64,000 nucleotides of DNA, from NCBI RefSeq assembly GCF_004769665.1, contig NZ_RQGG01000051.1, positions 73,737-137,736 on the forward strand, read 5' to 3'. The position numbers and the translations under genes were made by a program. This stretch comes from Leptospira kemamanensis (GTDB lineage Bacteria; Spirochaetota; Leptospiria; Leptospirales; Leptospiraceae). The notes beneath the pieces are model-generated. The model did no database searches. It was not told where the DNA came from and was given only the letters and a program-made list of their open reading frames with translations. Of the stretch, positions 28,966 through 37,991 are shown piece after piece; positions within the stretch are counted from its first letter, which is position 1, and each line of letters starts with the position of its first letter.

Positions 28966-31002
28966 ATGTCCCTTACTGGACCCCCTATGAAATTGAATGC
29001 GGCACAAATGGAAGCAGTTTCGACCATCCAAGGCCCCCTTCTTGTCTTTGCGGGGGCAGGATCAGGGAAAACCCGTGTCATCACAAACCGGATCGCCCAT
29101 ATGGTAGAAGGGGTCAAAATCCCTGCAGGGAAAATTGTAGCCCTATCTTTTACCAATAAAAGTGCCAAAGAGATGGCCGAACGTCTCAGAAAGATGGTTC
29201 CGAGAGAAAAACTAAAAGGGATCACTCTTTCCACCTTCCATTCCCTTGGCCTAAAGATCCTAAAAGAACATATTACAAAACTCGGTTACAATGAAACGTT
29301 TTTACTCTTTAATGGAACTGACCAGGAAGCCTTTGTTTCCGACCTTTTAAAATCCAAACGCCTGGATCCCAAAAAAGTTCCCCCAAAAGAAATCCTCCGC
29401 CGTATCTCTTATGCGAAAAATACACAAGTCCACCCCATGGACAATGGACTCACGGGTGAGTTTGATTTAGTTGCCGCAGAAGTGTTTTCCCTGTATGAAG
29501 ACGGACTCAAAGAAAAAAATGCGATCGACTTTGATGATTTGATTTTGCTTCCCAAACGACTGTTAGCTGAGTTTCCAGAAATCGCTGCCTATTACCAAAG
29601 AAAACACGAATACTTTCTTGTGGATGAATTCCAAGATACAAACCAACTCCAATATGAGTTTTTATCACTCTTTCGCGGAAAGAGTGATAACCTCTGTGTG
29701 GTGGGTGACGATGACCAAAGTATTTATGCGTTTCGCGGATCCAATGTCCAACTCATCCTGAATTTTGAAAGGGAATTCCCTCATGCAAAAGTGGTGAGAC
29801 TTCTTGAAAATTATAGGTCTACTTCTCTCATCATCCAGGCAGCTAACTCTCTTATCCAAAATAACAAGGGTCGTAAAGAAAAAACCTTATACAGTCGGAT
29901 TCCTTCCGCCGAACGAGTGGAATACTATGAAACTGCTGATGAAAGGGAAGAAGCCATCTTTGTCGCTGGTCGGATCCAAACCCTCCTCATCAAAAATGAA
30001 TTTAAGGGAAAAGAAATTGCCATCCTATTCCGTACAAACTTCCAATCACGTCCGTTTGAAGAAGAACTGCGGAACCGAAGTATTCCTTATAAAGTAGTAG
30101 GTGGGTATAATTTCTTTGATAGAAAAGAAATCAGGGATTGTATTTCTTACCTTCGCTACGTGGCAAATCCGAAGGATGATTATTCCCTGCTTCGCATCAT
30201 CAACTACCCAAAACGGGGGATTGGTCCTGGCACCATGCAAAAACTCCAGGAAGAAGCCTTTACCCACAAACTTTCCCTCTATGAAATCTTTCATAAAATG
30301 ATTGAGAGTCCCGACTATTTGCCCGAAATCAAAGCTAAGGTCAGACAAGAAATTTACCAATTTGTGGAAATGGTGGATGCCTTCAAAAAGAAGTTTGCCA
30401 TGTCTCCGAAGCTGGCGCCAGTGTTACGGGAAATGATCACCCAAATCGGCTTCGAACGGGAAATTTCCATGGAAGAGACCGAAGAGAAGGTGGTCAAAGC
30501 ACGGATCTACAATTTGAGTGAACTTGTGAACATGTTGTCCTTTTTTGAAGAAGAAGAGGGCAGGGAAGGAAAGGCTACGATTTTTGACTTCCTACAAAGG
30601 TTAGTCCTCCTCATGGAAGACGAACCGAAGGAAGACGAGGAAGATCGCAGGGTGCAACTTCTCACCATGCACCAGTCCAAAGGGCTCGAATACGATTTAG
30701 TATTTTTAGTGGGACTCGAAGAGGGAATTTTACCCAACTCACGTGTTATAGAAGAAGAAGGGGAAGTGGTCGATGAAGAAAGACGCCTTCTCTACGTGGG
30801 TATGACTCGCCCAAGACGAAAATTGTACTTGACTTCGGCTCGTACAAGACGCAAATTTGGGGAGCAAATCGAGAGTGCCCCCTCTCGGTTTTTAAACGAG
30901 CTGTCTCAGGAAGCTGTTCTTTTTTTCCCGATGGAAACGAAGGATAGAGACACGGAAACTAAGAATTTCTTAGAGGAATTAGACAAACTAAAGGTAGGCT
31001 AA
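28966..31002 (+). CDS. UvrD/Rep/PcrA-family ATP-dependent DNA helicase
   Basis: A 678-residue superfamily 1A helicase that translocates 3' to 5' on DNA using ATP. Motifs in order: Q-motif-like LNAAQMEAV, Walker A AGAGSGKTRVITNRI (I), TLSTFHSLGLKIL (Ia/Ib region), DEFQDTN (II), GDDDQSIYAFRG (III), LLENYRS (IV), LTMHQSKGLEYDLVFLVGLEEG (V) and VGMTRPRRKLYLT (VI). It is shorter than E. coli UvrD and closer to Rep/PcrA; I leave the symbol empty. An in-frame ATG at 28987 is an alternative start. Its TAA overlaps the next ATG (TAATG at 31000-31004). Confidence 0.92.
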   Translation: MSLTGPPMKLNAAQMEAVSTIQGPLLVFAGAGSGKTRVITNRIAHMVEGVKIPAGKIVALSFTNKSAKEMAERLRKMVPREKLKGITLSTFHSLGLKILKEHITKLGYNETFLLFNGTDQEAFVSDLLKSKRLDPKKVPPKEILRRISYAKNTQVHPMDNGLTGEFDLVAAEVFSLYEDGLKEKNAIDFDDLILLPKRLLAEFPEIAAYYQRKHEYFLVDEFQDTNQLQYEFLSLFRGKSDNLCVVGDDDQSIYAFRGSNVQLILNFEREFPHAKVVRLLENYRSTSLIIQAANSLIQNNKGRKEKTLYSRIPSAERVEYYETADEREEAIFVAGRIQTLLIKNEFKGKEIAILFRTNFQSRPFEEELRNRSIPYKVVGGYNFFDRKEIRDCISYLRYVANPKDDYSLLRIINYPKRGIGPGTMQKLQEEAFTHKLSLYEIFHKMIESPDYLPEIKAKVRQEIYQFVEMVDAFKKKFAMSPKLAPVLREMITQIGFEREISMEETEEKVVKARIYNLSELVNMLSFFEEEEGREGKATIFDFLQRLVLLMEDEPKEDEEDRRVQLLTMHQSKGLEYDLVFLVGLEEGILPNSRVIEEEGEVVDEERRLLYVGMTRPRRKLYLTSARTRRKFGEQIESAPSRFLNELSQEAVLFFPMETKDRDTETKNFLEELDKLKVG

Positions 31003-31691
31003 TGAAATCGATTCTCCCACTCACCCTCCTATTGTTGGTAGTGGCATTTGAAAATTGCGCATCAAACAAGGAAACCATCCGTCCAGGAGTTTCCAAAATC
31101 AATACAGGGTCTCATTTGGCCCAAATCGAAGCAATCGATGCTGATCTCAAATCTGCTACTCTATCTGACGAATCCCGTGACAAACTCATCATCAAAAAGG
31201 GAAAATTATTACTCGATTTAGGTCGTTATGAAGAAACGATCACAACTCTCAATCGTGTGAACCAAGCGAAAGCAAACCCAGTACAACTGTCTGAGTGGAA
31301 CTTAGCAATGGGGAAAGCGTATATCGGGAAAAACGAATACAGCAAAGCGATCCAGTTCTTAAACCAATCGGAAAAATTAGATAAAAATACGAACCTTATG
31401 GAACGTAAAAAACTCGTTGTACAATCTCTAGTTGCTGAGAGAGAGTATTACCCAGCGCTCGCAACTCTTACGAAAACCTACACAAAAGGAAATCAGAAAA
31501 AGGATGAGTTCTATTTTGAGACGGCTGCAAAGACCTACCTCAAAATGGGCTTTGAATACAAAAACACTGGTTTTTATCAAAAAGGTTTACAGGTTGCTAA
31601 CTTAGGACTAGAGGAATTTCCCAACAACGAAACCTTAAAGTCCATCCAAAAGGAATGTTTGGAAGTGTTACAGCCGGAGGGCAAACTCTAA
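31002..31691 (+). CDS. TPR lipoprotein
   Basis: A 229-residue protein with a lipoprotein signal peptide (LTLLLLVVAFENC, cysteine at about 19). The mature part consists of tetratricopeptide-like helical repeats (GRYEETITTLNRVNQ, NEYSKAIQFLNQSEKL, YYPALATLTKTYTKG, FYQKGLQVANLGLEEFP). TPRs mediate protein assembly, so a scaffold in the envelope is likely. It is translationally linked to the helicase upstream by a one-base overlap and precedes an AsmA-like gene by 6 bases. No specific family is recognised. Confidence 0.82.
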   Translation: MKSILPLTLLLLVVAFENCASNKETIRPGVSKINTGSHLAQIEAIDADLKSATLSDESRDKLIIKKGKLLLDLGRYEETITTLNRVNQAKANPVQLSEWNLAMGKAYIGKNEYSKAIQFLNQSEKLDKNTNLMERKKLVVQSLVAEREYYPALATLTKTYTKGNQKKDEFYFETAAKTYLKMGFEYKNTGFYQKGLQVANLGLEEFPNNETLKSIQKECLEVLQPEGKL

Positions 31692-31697
31692 GATTTT

Positions 31698-33881
31698 TTG
31701 GAACGTTTTTTCCCTACACATCGTTTCCTTGAATGGAAACAAAACTTAAGAAGTTTACTCAATAGAATCCGTGAAAACAAGCGGGTTCTATTTTCATTTT
31801 TAGCTCTTGGTTTTGTTTTTTTTCTATTTGTTCTCTCTTACTATGGTTTAGAATTTTATCTGCGCAATTATCGAATTCCACTTGTGAAACTTCGCAAAGT
31901 GCTCGCAGCCACCATCAACCAAGAATTAGGGAAGGCAGTAGACATTGGGGTTCTCGATTTTTCTCTGCGGGAAGGATTGATTATCGAAGACCTTGTTGTC
32001 TCCAATGAAGAGGATTTTTCGTTTAACGACTATATGTTGAAGGTGAAAAAAGTCACCTTTCGCCTCTCTAGTTATTTTAAAGAATCTCCTACTGTCGAAC
32101 GGATTGATTTTTACAGCCCACAACTGATTCTCAATGATGATCGTGGTCTACGGGATAGACTTATATCCTATGCACAAACTAGTAAACTGAAAGACATACG
32201 TTTTCATGATGCCAAACTCACTGTCAAAAAATCAGATACCACTCTTGTGGATTGGAAAGAAGGTTGGGACATTGAACTAGTTCGTAAAAACAAACGATTG
32301 TATGTACAATACAATAATGGTTGGTTTTGGGTTCCGAATACAACTCGAGTGAAAGGAGAAGGAATTTTCTCCGAATCCAATTTGGACGAATTCCAATTTG
32401 AATTTTTTTGGAAAAACTTTCCTTCCGAAGAAGCCATCCTTCTTACCAATTATTTGTTTGGTTCTCAAGTACAGTCGGCGGTTCTCACTGGGGAAGGAAA
32501 AATTTCATCAAATCCGAATACTGGATTTGTGATCGATGGCAATGTGGAATTTGAAAATTCATTTATCATTCTTCCCTTTTTTGAAAATTATTTATTAGAA
32601 GGATTTCGGTTTCGGGAAAAATTCCATTTTACTAAGGATGTAGAAGACCGTGAATTTTTTGGAAATGAATTCCAAATCAAAACCCAAGTCGCCACAGTGA
32701 TGGCGAAAGAGAGTTTACTTCATAGAAAACTAGAATTTCAAATTAACGAATTAGAAGATATCTTTGAGCATATCACAGACCTCTCTGGACTTTTTCGTTT
32801 TCCATTGTTTGGTGAACTACATGGCAACGTAGAAGTAAACGAAACTGGGGATAAAAACAAATGGTTTTCTGTTGCAGGGGAAGTAAAGGGAAGTGGTTTA
32901 AAACTTGAGTCTTCTTTACTTTCCATGGAAAATGGAAAACTTCTCCTCCACTGGAAACCAAACCAAGAATGGAATTTGAATTGGGATGCTGAAATTTTTG
33001 GCAAACCATCTCACCTTGTCGGATCAGGTACCGCTGACTTTAGCCGTTCGAAAAAGATAGATGGAACGTATTATTATCCCATGTCTTCCAAAACAAAACT
33101 CAATTTTCAATCTACGGAACTCTCAGCCAATGATTGGAAACCATTGTATGAAGATTGGAAAAAAGATACCATGGAAGAGATTCGGGAACGCCAAGAAAAA
33201 CTGATTCCCGAAGAGTATTTTTACCAAACCAAACTCTATAAATACTTTTTAGAATCGATGAATTTTGATTTGGGAATTCATATTACAAACTTTTTTGCTT
33301 ACCAAGGATCCAAATCCCTCGGCGAATCAAAAGGTAATTTAACAGTAAAAGATGGACGGTTTAGTTTTAATTTAGGATTAGGAAATGCAGATTCCAAAGT
33401 ATCCGTTGTTTCTTTTTTCGCAAGTAAAACACCTAACTTCAGTTTTAACTTACTCCTAAAAGAATATCCTTGGTCTGACCTTTGGATGAATGTTTGTGGT
33501 GCCGAATGGAAACCATCTAACGTCAGTTTGGATTATAGTTTCAATAGTATTGGTAGTGATTATTATATGTTGCATAAGGATGCAAGGACATCCTATCATT
33601 TGAAATTATGGGGAGTGACCTTAAAAGAAGGGGATTTGATCGCCAAAGGCAATATTGACCTAAATCCTTTCAAAAAACCGTTTACCATGGAATTTTCTCT
33701 CAATCGGTATTCCGATTTGGATTATCTTTCGGACGTAGTTGTGACGAGTGAATCGTTAGACTTAAAAGGGTATGGAAATAATAAAAATGGAAACTACCAA
33801 ATGACTCTCTACGGACTTGTGGGAGAAACGAGAGGAAGTTTTGCCATATCAGAAGAGGAAAACAAATGTCTATTCAAATGA
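31698..33881 (+). CDS. AsmA-like inner-membrane-anchored protein
   Basis: A 727-residue protein starting at TTG. It has one membrane segment (about 30-52) followed by the AsmA/TamB-type N-terminal pattern (LAATINQELGKAVDIGVLDFSLREGLIIEDL, given in part), then a long beta-rich periplasmic region. AsmA-like proteins form repeating beta-groove folds thought to carry phospholipids between membranes. It is longer than some and lacks a recognisable TamB C-terminal domain. It is flanked by two lipoprotein genes in the same operon, the last overlapping its 3' end, which suggests a shared envelope transport function. Start choice is uncertain: the GGAGG upstream is about 20 bases away. Confidence 0.68.
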   Translation: MERFFPTHRFLEWKQNLRSLLNRIRENKRVLFSFLALGFVFFLFVLSYYGLEFYLRNYRIPLVKLRKVLAATINQELGKAVDIGVLDFSLREGLIIEDLVVSNEEDFSFNDYMLKVKKVTFRLSSYFKESPTVERIDFYSPQLILNDDRGLRDRLISYAQTSKLKDIRFHDAKLTVKKSDTTLVDWKEGWDIELVRKNKRLYVQYNNGWFWVPNTTRVKGEGIFSESNLDEFQFEFFWKNFPSEEAILLTNYLFGSQVQSAVLTGEGKISSNPNTGFVIDGNVEFENSFIILPFFENYLLEGFRFREKFHFTKDVEDREFFGNEFQIKTQVATVMAKESLLHRKLEFQINELEDIFEHITDLSGLFRFPLFGELHGNVEVNETGDKNKWFSVAGEVKGSGLKLESSLLSMENGKLLLHWKPNQEWNLNWDAEIFGKPSHLVGSGTADFSRSKKIDGTYYYPMSSKTKLNFQSTELSANDWKPLYEDWKKDTMEEIRERQEKLIPEEYFYQTKLYKYFLESMNFDLGIHITNFFAYQGSKSLGESKGNLTVKDGRFSFNLGLGNADSKVSVVSFFASKTPNFSFNLLLKEYPWSDLWMNVCGAEWKPSNVSLDYSFNSIGSDYYMLHKDARTSYHLKLWGVTLKEGDLIAKGNIDLNPFKKPFTMEFSLNRYSDLDYLSDVVVTSESLDLKGYGNNKNGNYQMTLYGLVGETRGSFAISEEENKCLFK

Positions 33882-34237
33882 AACATCTCCTACTTATTAT
33901 TTTTTTAGTTTTGTTCTCTTTCCAATGCAAAGAAAAAACAAATCCAGCGGATATCGCACCAAACCTAAACAACATACCTAACGTGAAGGGAGAGTGGGTT
34001 TTGGAATGGGAAAACAAATCTCACATCCTAAAATTGGACCCGGATGGTCCAAAAGTCCTTTTGGATGGAAAAGAAGGATTAGAAATGGATTTAGACTCTA
34101 TGGGAATTCGGATCCGTGCAAGTGACGAAGAGTCGATCAAAGGTTATTTTTTATATGCCGACAGCAAACCCAAATCTTGGATTGGGACTTGGGAAAACCG
34201 AGTGGTGCGTTTACTCCGCAGGAAGGGATCGGAGTAG
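33866..34237 (+). CDS. Small lipoprotein
   Basis: A 123-residue protein (119 if started at the ATG at 33878, which makes an ATGA overlap with the AsmA-like stop). A GAGG element about 8 bases before 33866 favours the earlier start. The signal peptide ends FSFQC, a plausible lipobox. The mature protein is a short beta-rich domain (VKGEWVLEWENKSHILKLDPDG) like small lipocalin-like or LPS-export-related folds, but I recognise no family. Its 3' end overlaps the convergent lpxB by 27 bases. Confidence 0.75.
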   Translation: MSIQMKHLLLIIFLVLFSFQCKEKTNPADIAPNLNNIPNVKGEWVLEWENKSHILKLDPDGPKVLLDGKEGLEMDLDSMGIRIRASDEESIKGYFLYADSKPKSWIGTWENRVVRLLRRKGSE

Positions 34238-35425
34238 GAATTGGATTTCTTTTGCCGCTTTTTTGGAGGCATTGGTTGTTCCGAGTTCTCGTTCCTTCGC
34301 TTCACGTAAAATCCCTTTGATTTTGTTACGCAATTTCGCATTGGAAAGAATTTTCCAAGCCTCATTCACAATGTATTCTGGCCTACATTCATTTTGAGTG
34401 ATTTCTCGGCAGACTTCTTGACCACTTAGGATATTGGCAAGGCCGATGTACTTGGACTTCATCAGAAGAGATCCTAAAAAATACGTAAACAAACTCACCT
34501 TATACAAAATCACCATCGGTGTTTCAAAATACAAACCTTCTAAAGTAGCTGTACCGGAAGCAATAAGAAGAAGGTCACTTGCTTCCATCACACGAAGGGA
34601 AGAATTCCAAAGATAGTGGATTTGGATATCAGGATGTGTCGCTTTCACAGCAGCAATTTTTTCTAAAAGAAAGGATTCTTCTTTTTGGTTGATGTTCGGT
34701 AATAAAAAGACAATTTTCTTTTTTTCCAACTTACACTGTTCATGGAGTAAAACAGCTGTTCCGAGAATGGGATCAATCAAACGATGAATTTCCCCTTTTC
34801 TCGAACCTGGAAGTAATCCTACCGTATACCCATGGTGTGGATCTGGGAGTTTTTCCGGGATATGGGGTTCTTTTTTTAATTTTTCTGGAATCCTTTTGGT
34901 AATGGGGTGACCCACAAATTTTGCATTCACACCGTATTCTTGGTAAATCTCTTCTTCAAATCGAAAGAGAGTTAGCATTAAAGCGATATGTTCTTTGATA
35001 AAAAAGATCCGTTTGAATTTCCATGCCCAGATTTGTGGGGAAACATAAAAGACTGTGGGAATTCCCCGTTTTTTTAGTTCTTTCGCCAAACGTAGGTTAA
35101 ATCCAGGATAATCAATTAAAATGGCAAGTTGGGTTGGTCTTTGAGAGGTTTCTTCCAAAACTCGGTAAAAAACTTTTTTTAAGTAACTATACTTTTTGAT
35201 CGCTTCCGAAAATCCAATGACACTGAGGTTTTCCATCTCTTCCATGGATTCGAGTCCATTTTGGATCATTCCTTCGCCTCCGATTCCATAAAAATGGTAA
35301 TCGGGCTCGATTACATTGAGTTCTTGTAAGAGGTCTGCGCCAATCAGATCACCGGAGTGTTCTCCTGCGATGACTAAGATATTTTTTTTAGCACTAGAGC
35401 GATGTGATTTTTTTTTGGCTACCAT
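34211..35425 (-). CDS. lpxB: Lipid-A-disaccharide synthase
   Basis: A 404-residue GT19 glycosyltransferase joining UDP-2,3-diacylglucosamine and lipid X to form the lipid A disaccharide at the inner membrane. It shows ILVIAGEHSGDLIGADLL at the start, LIDYPGFNLRLAKELKKRG, YVSPQIWAWK, KFVGHPI, LLPGSRKGEI and IASGTATLEGLYFETPMVI. The ATG at 35425 is preferred: it has TAAGG upstream and reduces overlap with lpxI to 32 bases (an ATG at 35458 would extend it). It follows lpxI in the same operon, which supplies its substrate. Confidence 0.94.
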   Translation of the reverse strand: MVAKKKSHRSSAKKNILVIAGEHSGDLIGADLLQELNVIEPDYHFYGIGGEGMIQNGLESMEEMENLSVIGFSEAIKKYSYLKKVFYRVLEETSQRPTQLAILIDYPGFNLRLAKELKKRGIPTVFYVSPQIWAWKFKRIFFIKEHIALMLTLFRFEEEIYQEYGVNAKFVGHPITKRIPEKLKKEPHIPEKLPDPHHGYTVGLLPGSRKGEIHRLIDPILGTAVLLHEQCKLEKKKIVFLLPNINQKEESFLLEKIAAVKATHPDIQIHYLWNSSLRVMEASDLLLIASGTATLEGLYFETPMVILYKVSLFTYFLGSLLMKSKYIGLANILSGQEVCREITQNECRPEYIVNEAWKILSNAKLRNKIKGILREAKERELGTTNASKKAAKEIQFLLRSLPAE

Positions 35426-36260
35426 TGAGGACCTTACTACCATTTTTACCGAGGACACAGAAGTTTAATTTATGTTTTGTGGCAAACTCAATCACTTCTT
35501 TTGGATTGACCACTAGAGTTTCTCCCTCTCTGATACACAAGGTTTTACATCCACTTTCCAACATCACTTGAAAGGTATGGATACCAATGGTGGGTAAGTC
35601 AAAACGTTCATCTTGTTTGGCTTTGGGGCTTTTGCAAACCACAGCATCTCCCTTCTTTTTCGTGTATTGGCCACCCCGACGAATGGTTTCATCGGTTCCT
35701 TCCACCGCTTCTACTGCAATCACAGATTCATCACTCACGACGACCATTTGTCCAATGTCGAGATCTGCCATTTTTTCTGCGTAGTCCATACCAAAGACAA
35801 TGTCTTTTAATTCTTGAGAGGAGAATTTTTTAGGAGTGTAGCGACCTTCTGGGAGTAGAAGGGACTTCAAATAAATTTTTTGGGAGATGACTTTGACTCC
35901 CATCGCTTCAAACTCCTCTGCGATCGCAAGGAAAATGGGATAGTCATTACGATTGATGGTTTTGGCTAAAATCGAAAGAGCTTTTAAATCAAATTTGAGT
36001 TTTTGGAAGAGTAAGTCTTTTCTCACTTTTCCAAGCATGAGAATCCTAGAGATTTTTTCTTTTTGGATGGTTTTTAGAATTTTTCCCACTTGGGTGATGT
36101 GGAGAGGAATAGTTCTATTTTCCATTCCTCTGGGAGAAAAATCAGATTCGATGAGTCCCAAAAAAAGGGGATCCTCGCCACTAGCGAGAGCTTCCTTCAT
36201 ACCAATGTGGGGAAGTTCGCCGCCACCAGCGATGATTGCCAATCTACCGTTTGAAGCCAA
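35394..36260 (-). CDS. lpxI: UDP-2,3-diacylglucosamine pyrophosphatase LpxI
   Basis: A 288-residue LpxI (DUF1009 type), the alternative to LpxH that hydrolyses UDP-2,3-diacylglucosamine to lipid X and UMP in lipid A synthesis. Signatures: LAIIAGGGELP at the start, RILMLGKVRKDLLF, and the C-terminal segment MVVVSDESVIAVEAVEGTDETIRRGG with VCKSPKAKQDERFDLPTIG. Start is a TTG. It overlaps lpxB and follows the FmdB-like gene by 11 bases. Confidence 0.93.
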   Translation of the reverse strand: MASNGRLAIIAGGGELPHIGMKEALASGEDPLFLGLIESDFSPRGMENRTIPLHITQVGKILKTIQKEKISRILMLGKVRKDLLFQKLKFDLKALSILAKTINRNDYPIFLAIAEEFEAMGVKVISQKIYLKSLLLPEGRYTPKKFSSQELKDIVFGMDYAEKMADLDIGQMVVVSDESVIAVEAVEGTDETIRRGGQYTKKKGDAVVCKSPKAKQDERFDLPTIGIHTFQVMLESGCKTLCIREGETLVVNPKEVIEFATKHKLNFCVLGKNGSKVLNGSQKKITSL

Positions 36261-36271
36261 AGGAATTCCTG

Positions 36272-36502
36272 TTACGTCGTTCCAGAATCACTACTGGTTG
36301 TTGTAGAAGTCGGACTATCCTTTTTGTAATCGGTTACGTAAAATCCAGATCCTTTGAATATGATTCCTGCACTCGCAGAGATTCTTCGTTCCACGGATCC
36401 TTTTTGTCCACAAAGGCATTCAGTTAGTGCATCGTCCTTCATGGATTGAACGTGTTCAAAGTCTTTTCCACATGTGTTACAATGGTAATCGTAAGTTGCC
36501 AT
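36272..36502 (-). CDS. FmdB-family zinc-ribbon protein
   Basis: A 76-residue protein with the FmdB/CxxC-CxxC zinc ribbon: YDYHCNTCGKDFEH followed by ECLCGQKGSVERRIS, where the second pair is CLC spacing (C-x-C) instead of the usual CxxC. The tail is Ser/Thr/Asp-rich and disordered. Family members are often annotated as putative regulatory proteins, with no firm biochemical role. It sits between an SH3-domain protein gene and lpxI on one strand. Confidence 0.85.
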   Translation of the reverse strand: MATYDYHCNTCGKDFEHVQSMKDDALTECLCGQKGSVERRISASAGIIFKGSGFYVTDYKKDSPTSTTTSSDSGTT

Positions 36503-36512
36503 ATTCTCTCCT

Positions 36513-37967
36513 TTAATGAATTCCTGTTCTCACTTCAAATAATAAGACATGGTCGCGGTTTGGTTTGGAGGCCAATGGAAGGCAAATCTCCCAAGAATAC
36601 TTTCCCGCTTCGAGAATGGATTCGGAAAGAGGAAAGGAACGGATGGATTGGACAAGGCCTGTATTCCTTCTCCAGAGGCTTGCGTTCCATTTGTCCCCAA
36701 GTCGATTCTCGATATGTAAGGACAGATTTTCTCGCCTTTTTTCGCCGTCGAGGACATATCGATTTTTATTTACCCAAATTGAGTTTTGATCCGCAGAGAT
36801 GGAATAGGCGAGGTGTTCCAAATGGTTGTATTGCAAATGAATTTCGATAAAGGGTATGGGTGTTTCGGAATCGGGAGGTAAAAATGAAAACTCAAAGTAG
36901 TTTTTATTGCCCGAAAGTTTTTTGCAAATTCGTTCCGCACCTGAAGGTTTCCCTGAATTTCCATAAATGGGAAAACCGGTTTCACCCGAAATACGAATGG
37001 AATCACGGGGGATATAGTTTCCAAAAAAGGTTTGCGGAATTTTTTTTCCATCCCAACCTTCAAAGTCGATGCGGATTTCGTTGTCCACGGCCTTAAATCG
37101 TTTTTCAAATTCTCGGATGAGACTTTCATCCGCCAAAGTTTCCTTTAGGAATCCAGAAAAAATCCATGCTGTTTTCTGATTGTTAGGAAAGTAACAACGT
37201 TTCCAATTGCCTTCGTTTCCTGCAATTGACTCTTCTGCACTGTCTTCTTCCAAACAGATGGTTGGTTCTGGTTCACTGACTTTTCCTACTTCTTGGTTTT
37301 CCCGACCAGGACCACTTCGAAGGTTTACATTTTTTCCTCGTATGATAGCCGTTTGGTGGTAAAGATTTGTTCCTGAAGTTTGGGATAAAAAATGTAAGGT
37401 TTGTAATAGGAAACTGGTTTCGATTTCTCCAATGGGTTCAAAAGGAAATTTGAGCAAATGGGAGAGGGCATCACTGAAACTCTCTTCCATTCCCCTTGGA
37501 TCTTCTAAAATCAAAAGTAGTAGGTAATGTGTAACTTCCGTTTTCGGAATGGGTTTGGCAATGGCACTGATTTTTGTAATGAGAGCTCGTTTGTAACCAA
37601 TACCATGTTTTTTGAGATGAGAAAAATAGGGATCTTCCAAGTGGTAGTAGGTCCCTCTTGTTGTTTCCCATTCGATTACCTTGGTATCCTTTCGTTTTTG
37701 AAAGTATTGTAACAGGTCTTTTTCTGTGTTTTTCCCATTGAGTTGTTTCTCCAATTGGGAGAGAGACTGAGAAAGAATTGTCAGCTCCAATTCACTCGTG
37801 GGGATTTCCGATTCTTTGTATAGTTTTAAAACCTTAAGATAAGACTCTGATTGGTACAAATCATACGCTTTGTCGTCCCTTTCTCGGAAATCAACAAAGG
37901 TGTAAGTAAAAATAATAACGAGAGATAATAGAATCACAAAAGCAAAAAAAACTCGGGAGCGAATCAA
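36513..37967 (-). CDS. Membrane-anchored bacterial SH3-domain protein
   Basis: A 484-residue protein with one N-terminal membrane segment (RVFFAFVILLSLVIIFTYTFV) and a long extracytoplasmic part. An SH3b domain is visible at about 205-275 (IIRGKNVNLRSGPGRENQEVGKVSE, given in part, ending TAWIFSGFL). The C-terminal 200 residues are beta-rich and unassigned. SH3b domains often bind cell-wall peptides, so a peptidoglycan-linked role is possible but not shown. It heads the fmdB-lpxI-lpxB run; 24 bases separate it from the tolC-like gene upstream. Confidence 0.75.
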   Translation of the reverse strand: MIRSRVFFAFVILLSLVIIFTYTFVDFRERDDKAYDLYQSESYLKVLKLYKESEIPTSELELTILSQSLSQLEKQLNGKNTEKDLLQYFQKRKDTKVIEWETTRGTYYHLEDPYFSHLKKHGIGYKRALITKISAIAKPIPKTEVTHYLLLLILEDPRGMEESFSDALSHLLKFPFEPIGEIETSFLLQTLHFLSQTSGTNLYHQTAIIRGKNVNLRSGPGRENQEVGKVSEPEPTICLEEDSAEESIAGNEGNWKRCYFPNNQKTAWIFSGFLKETLADESLIREFEKRFKAVDNEIRIDFEGWDGKKIPQTFFGNYIPRDSIRISGETGFPIYGNSGKPSGAERICKKLSGNKNYFEFSFLPPDSETPIPFIEIHLQYNHLEHLAYSISADQNSIWVNKNRYVLDGEKRRENLSLHIENRLGDKWNASLWRRNTGLVQSIRSFPLSESILEAGKYSWEICLPLASKPNRDHVLLFEVRTGIH

Positions 37968-37991
37968 AAGGAACCTCCCGGATTCGTTTGA

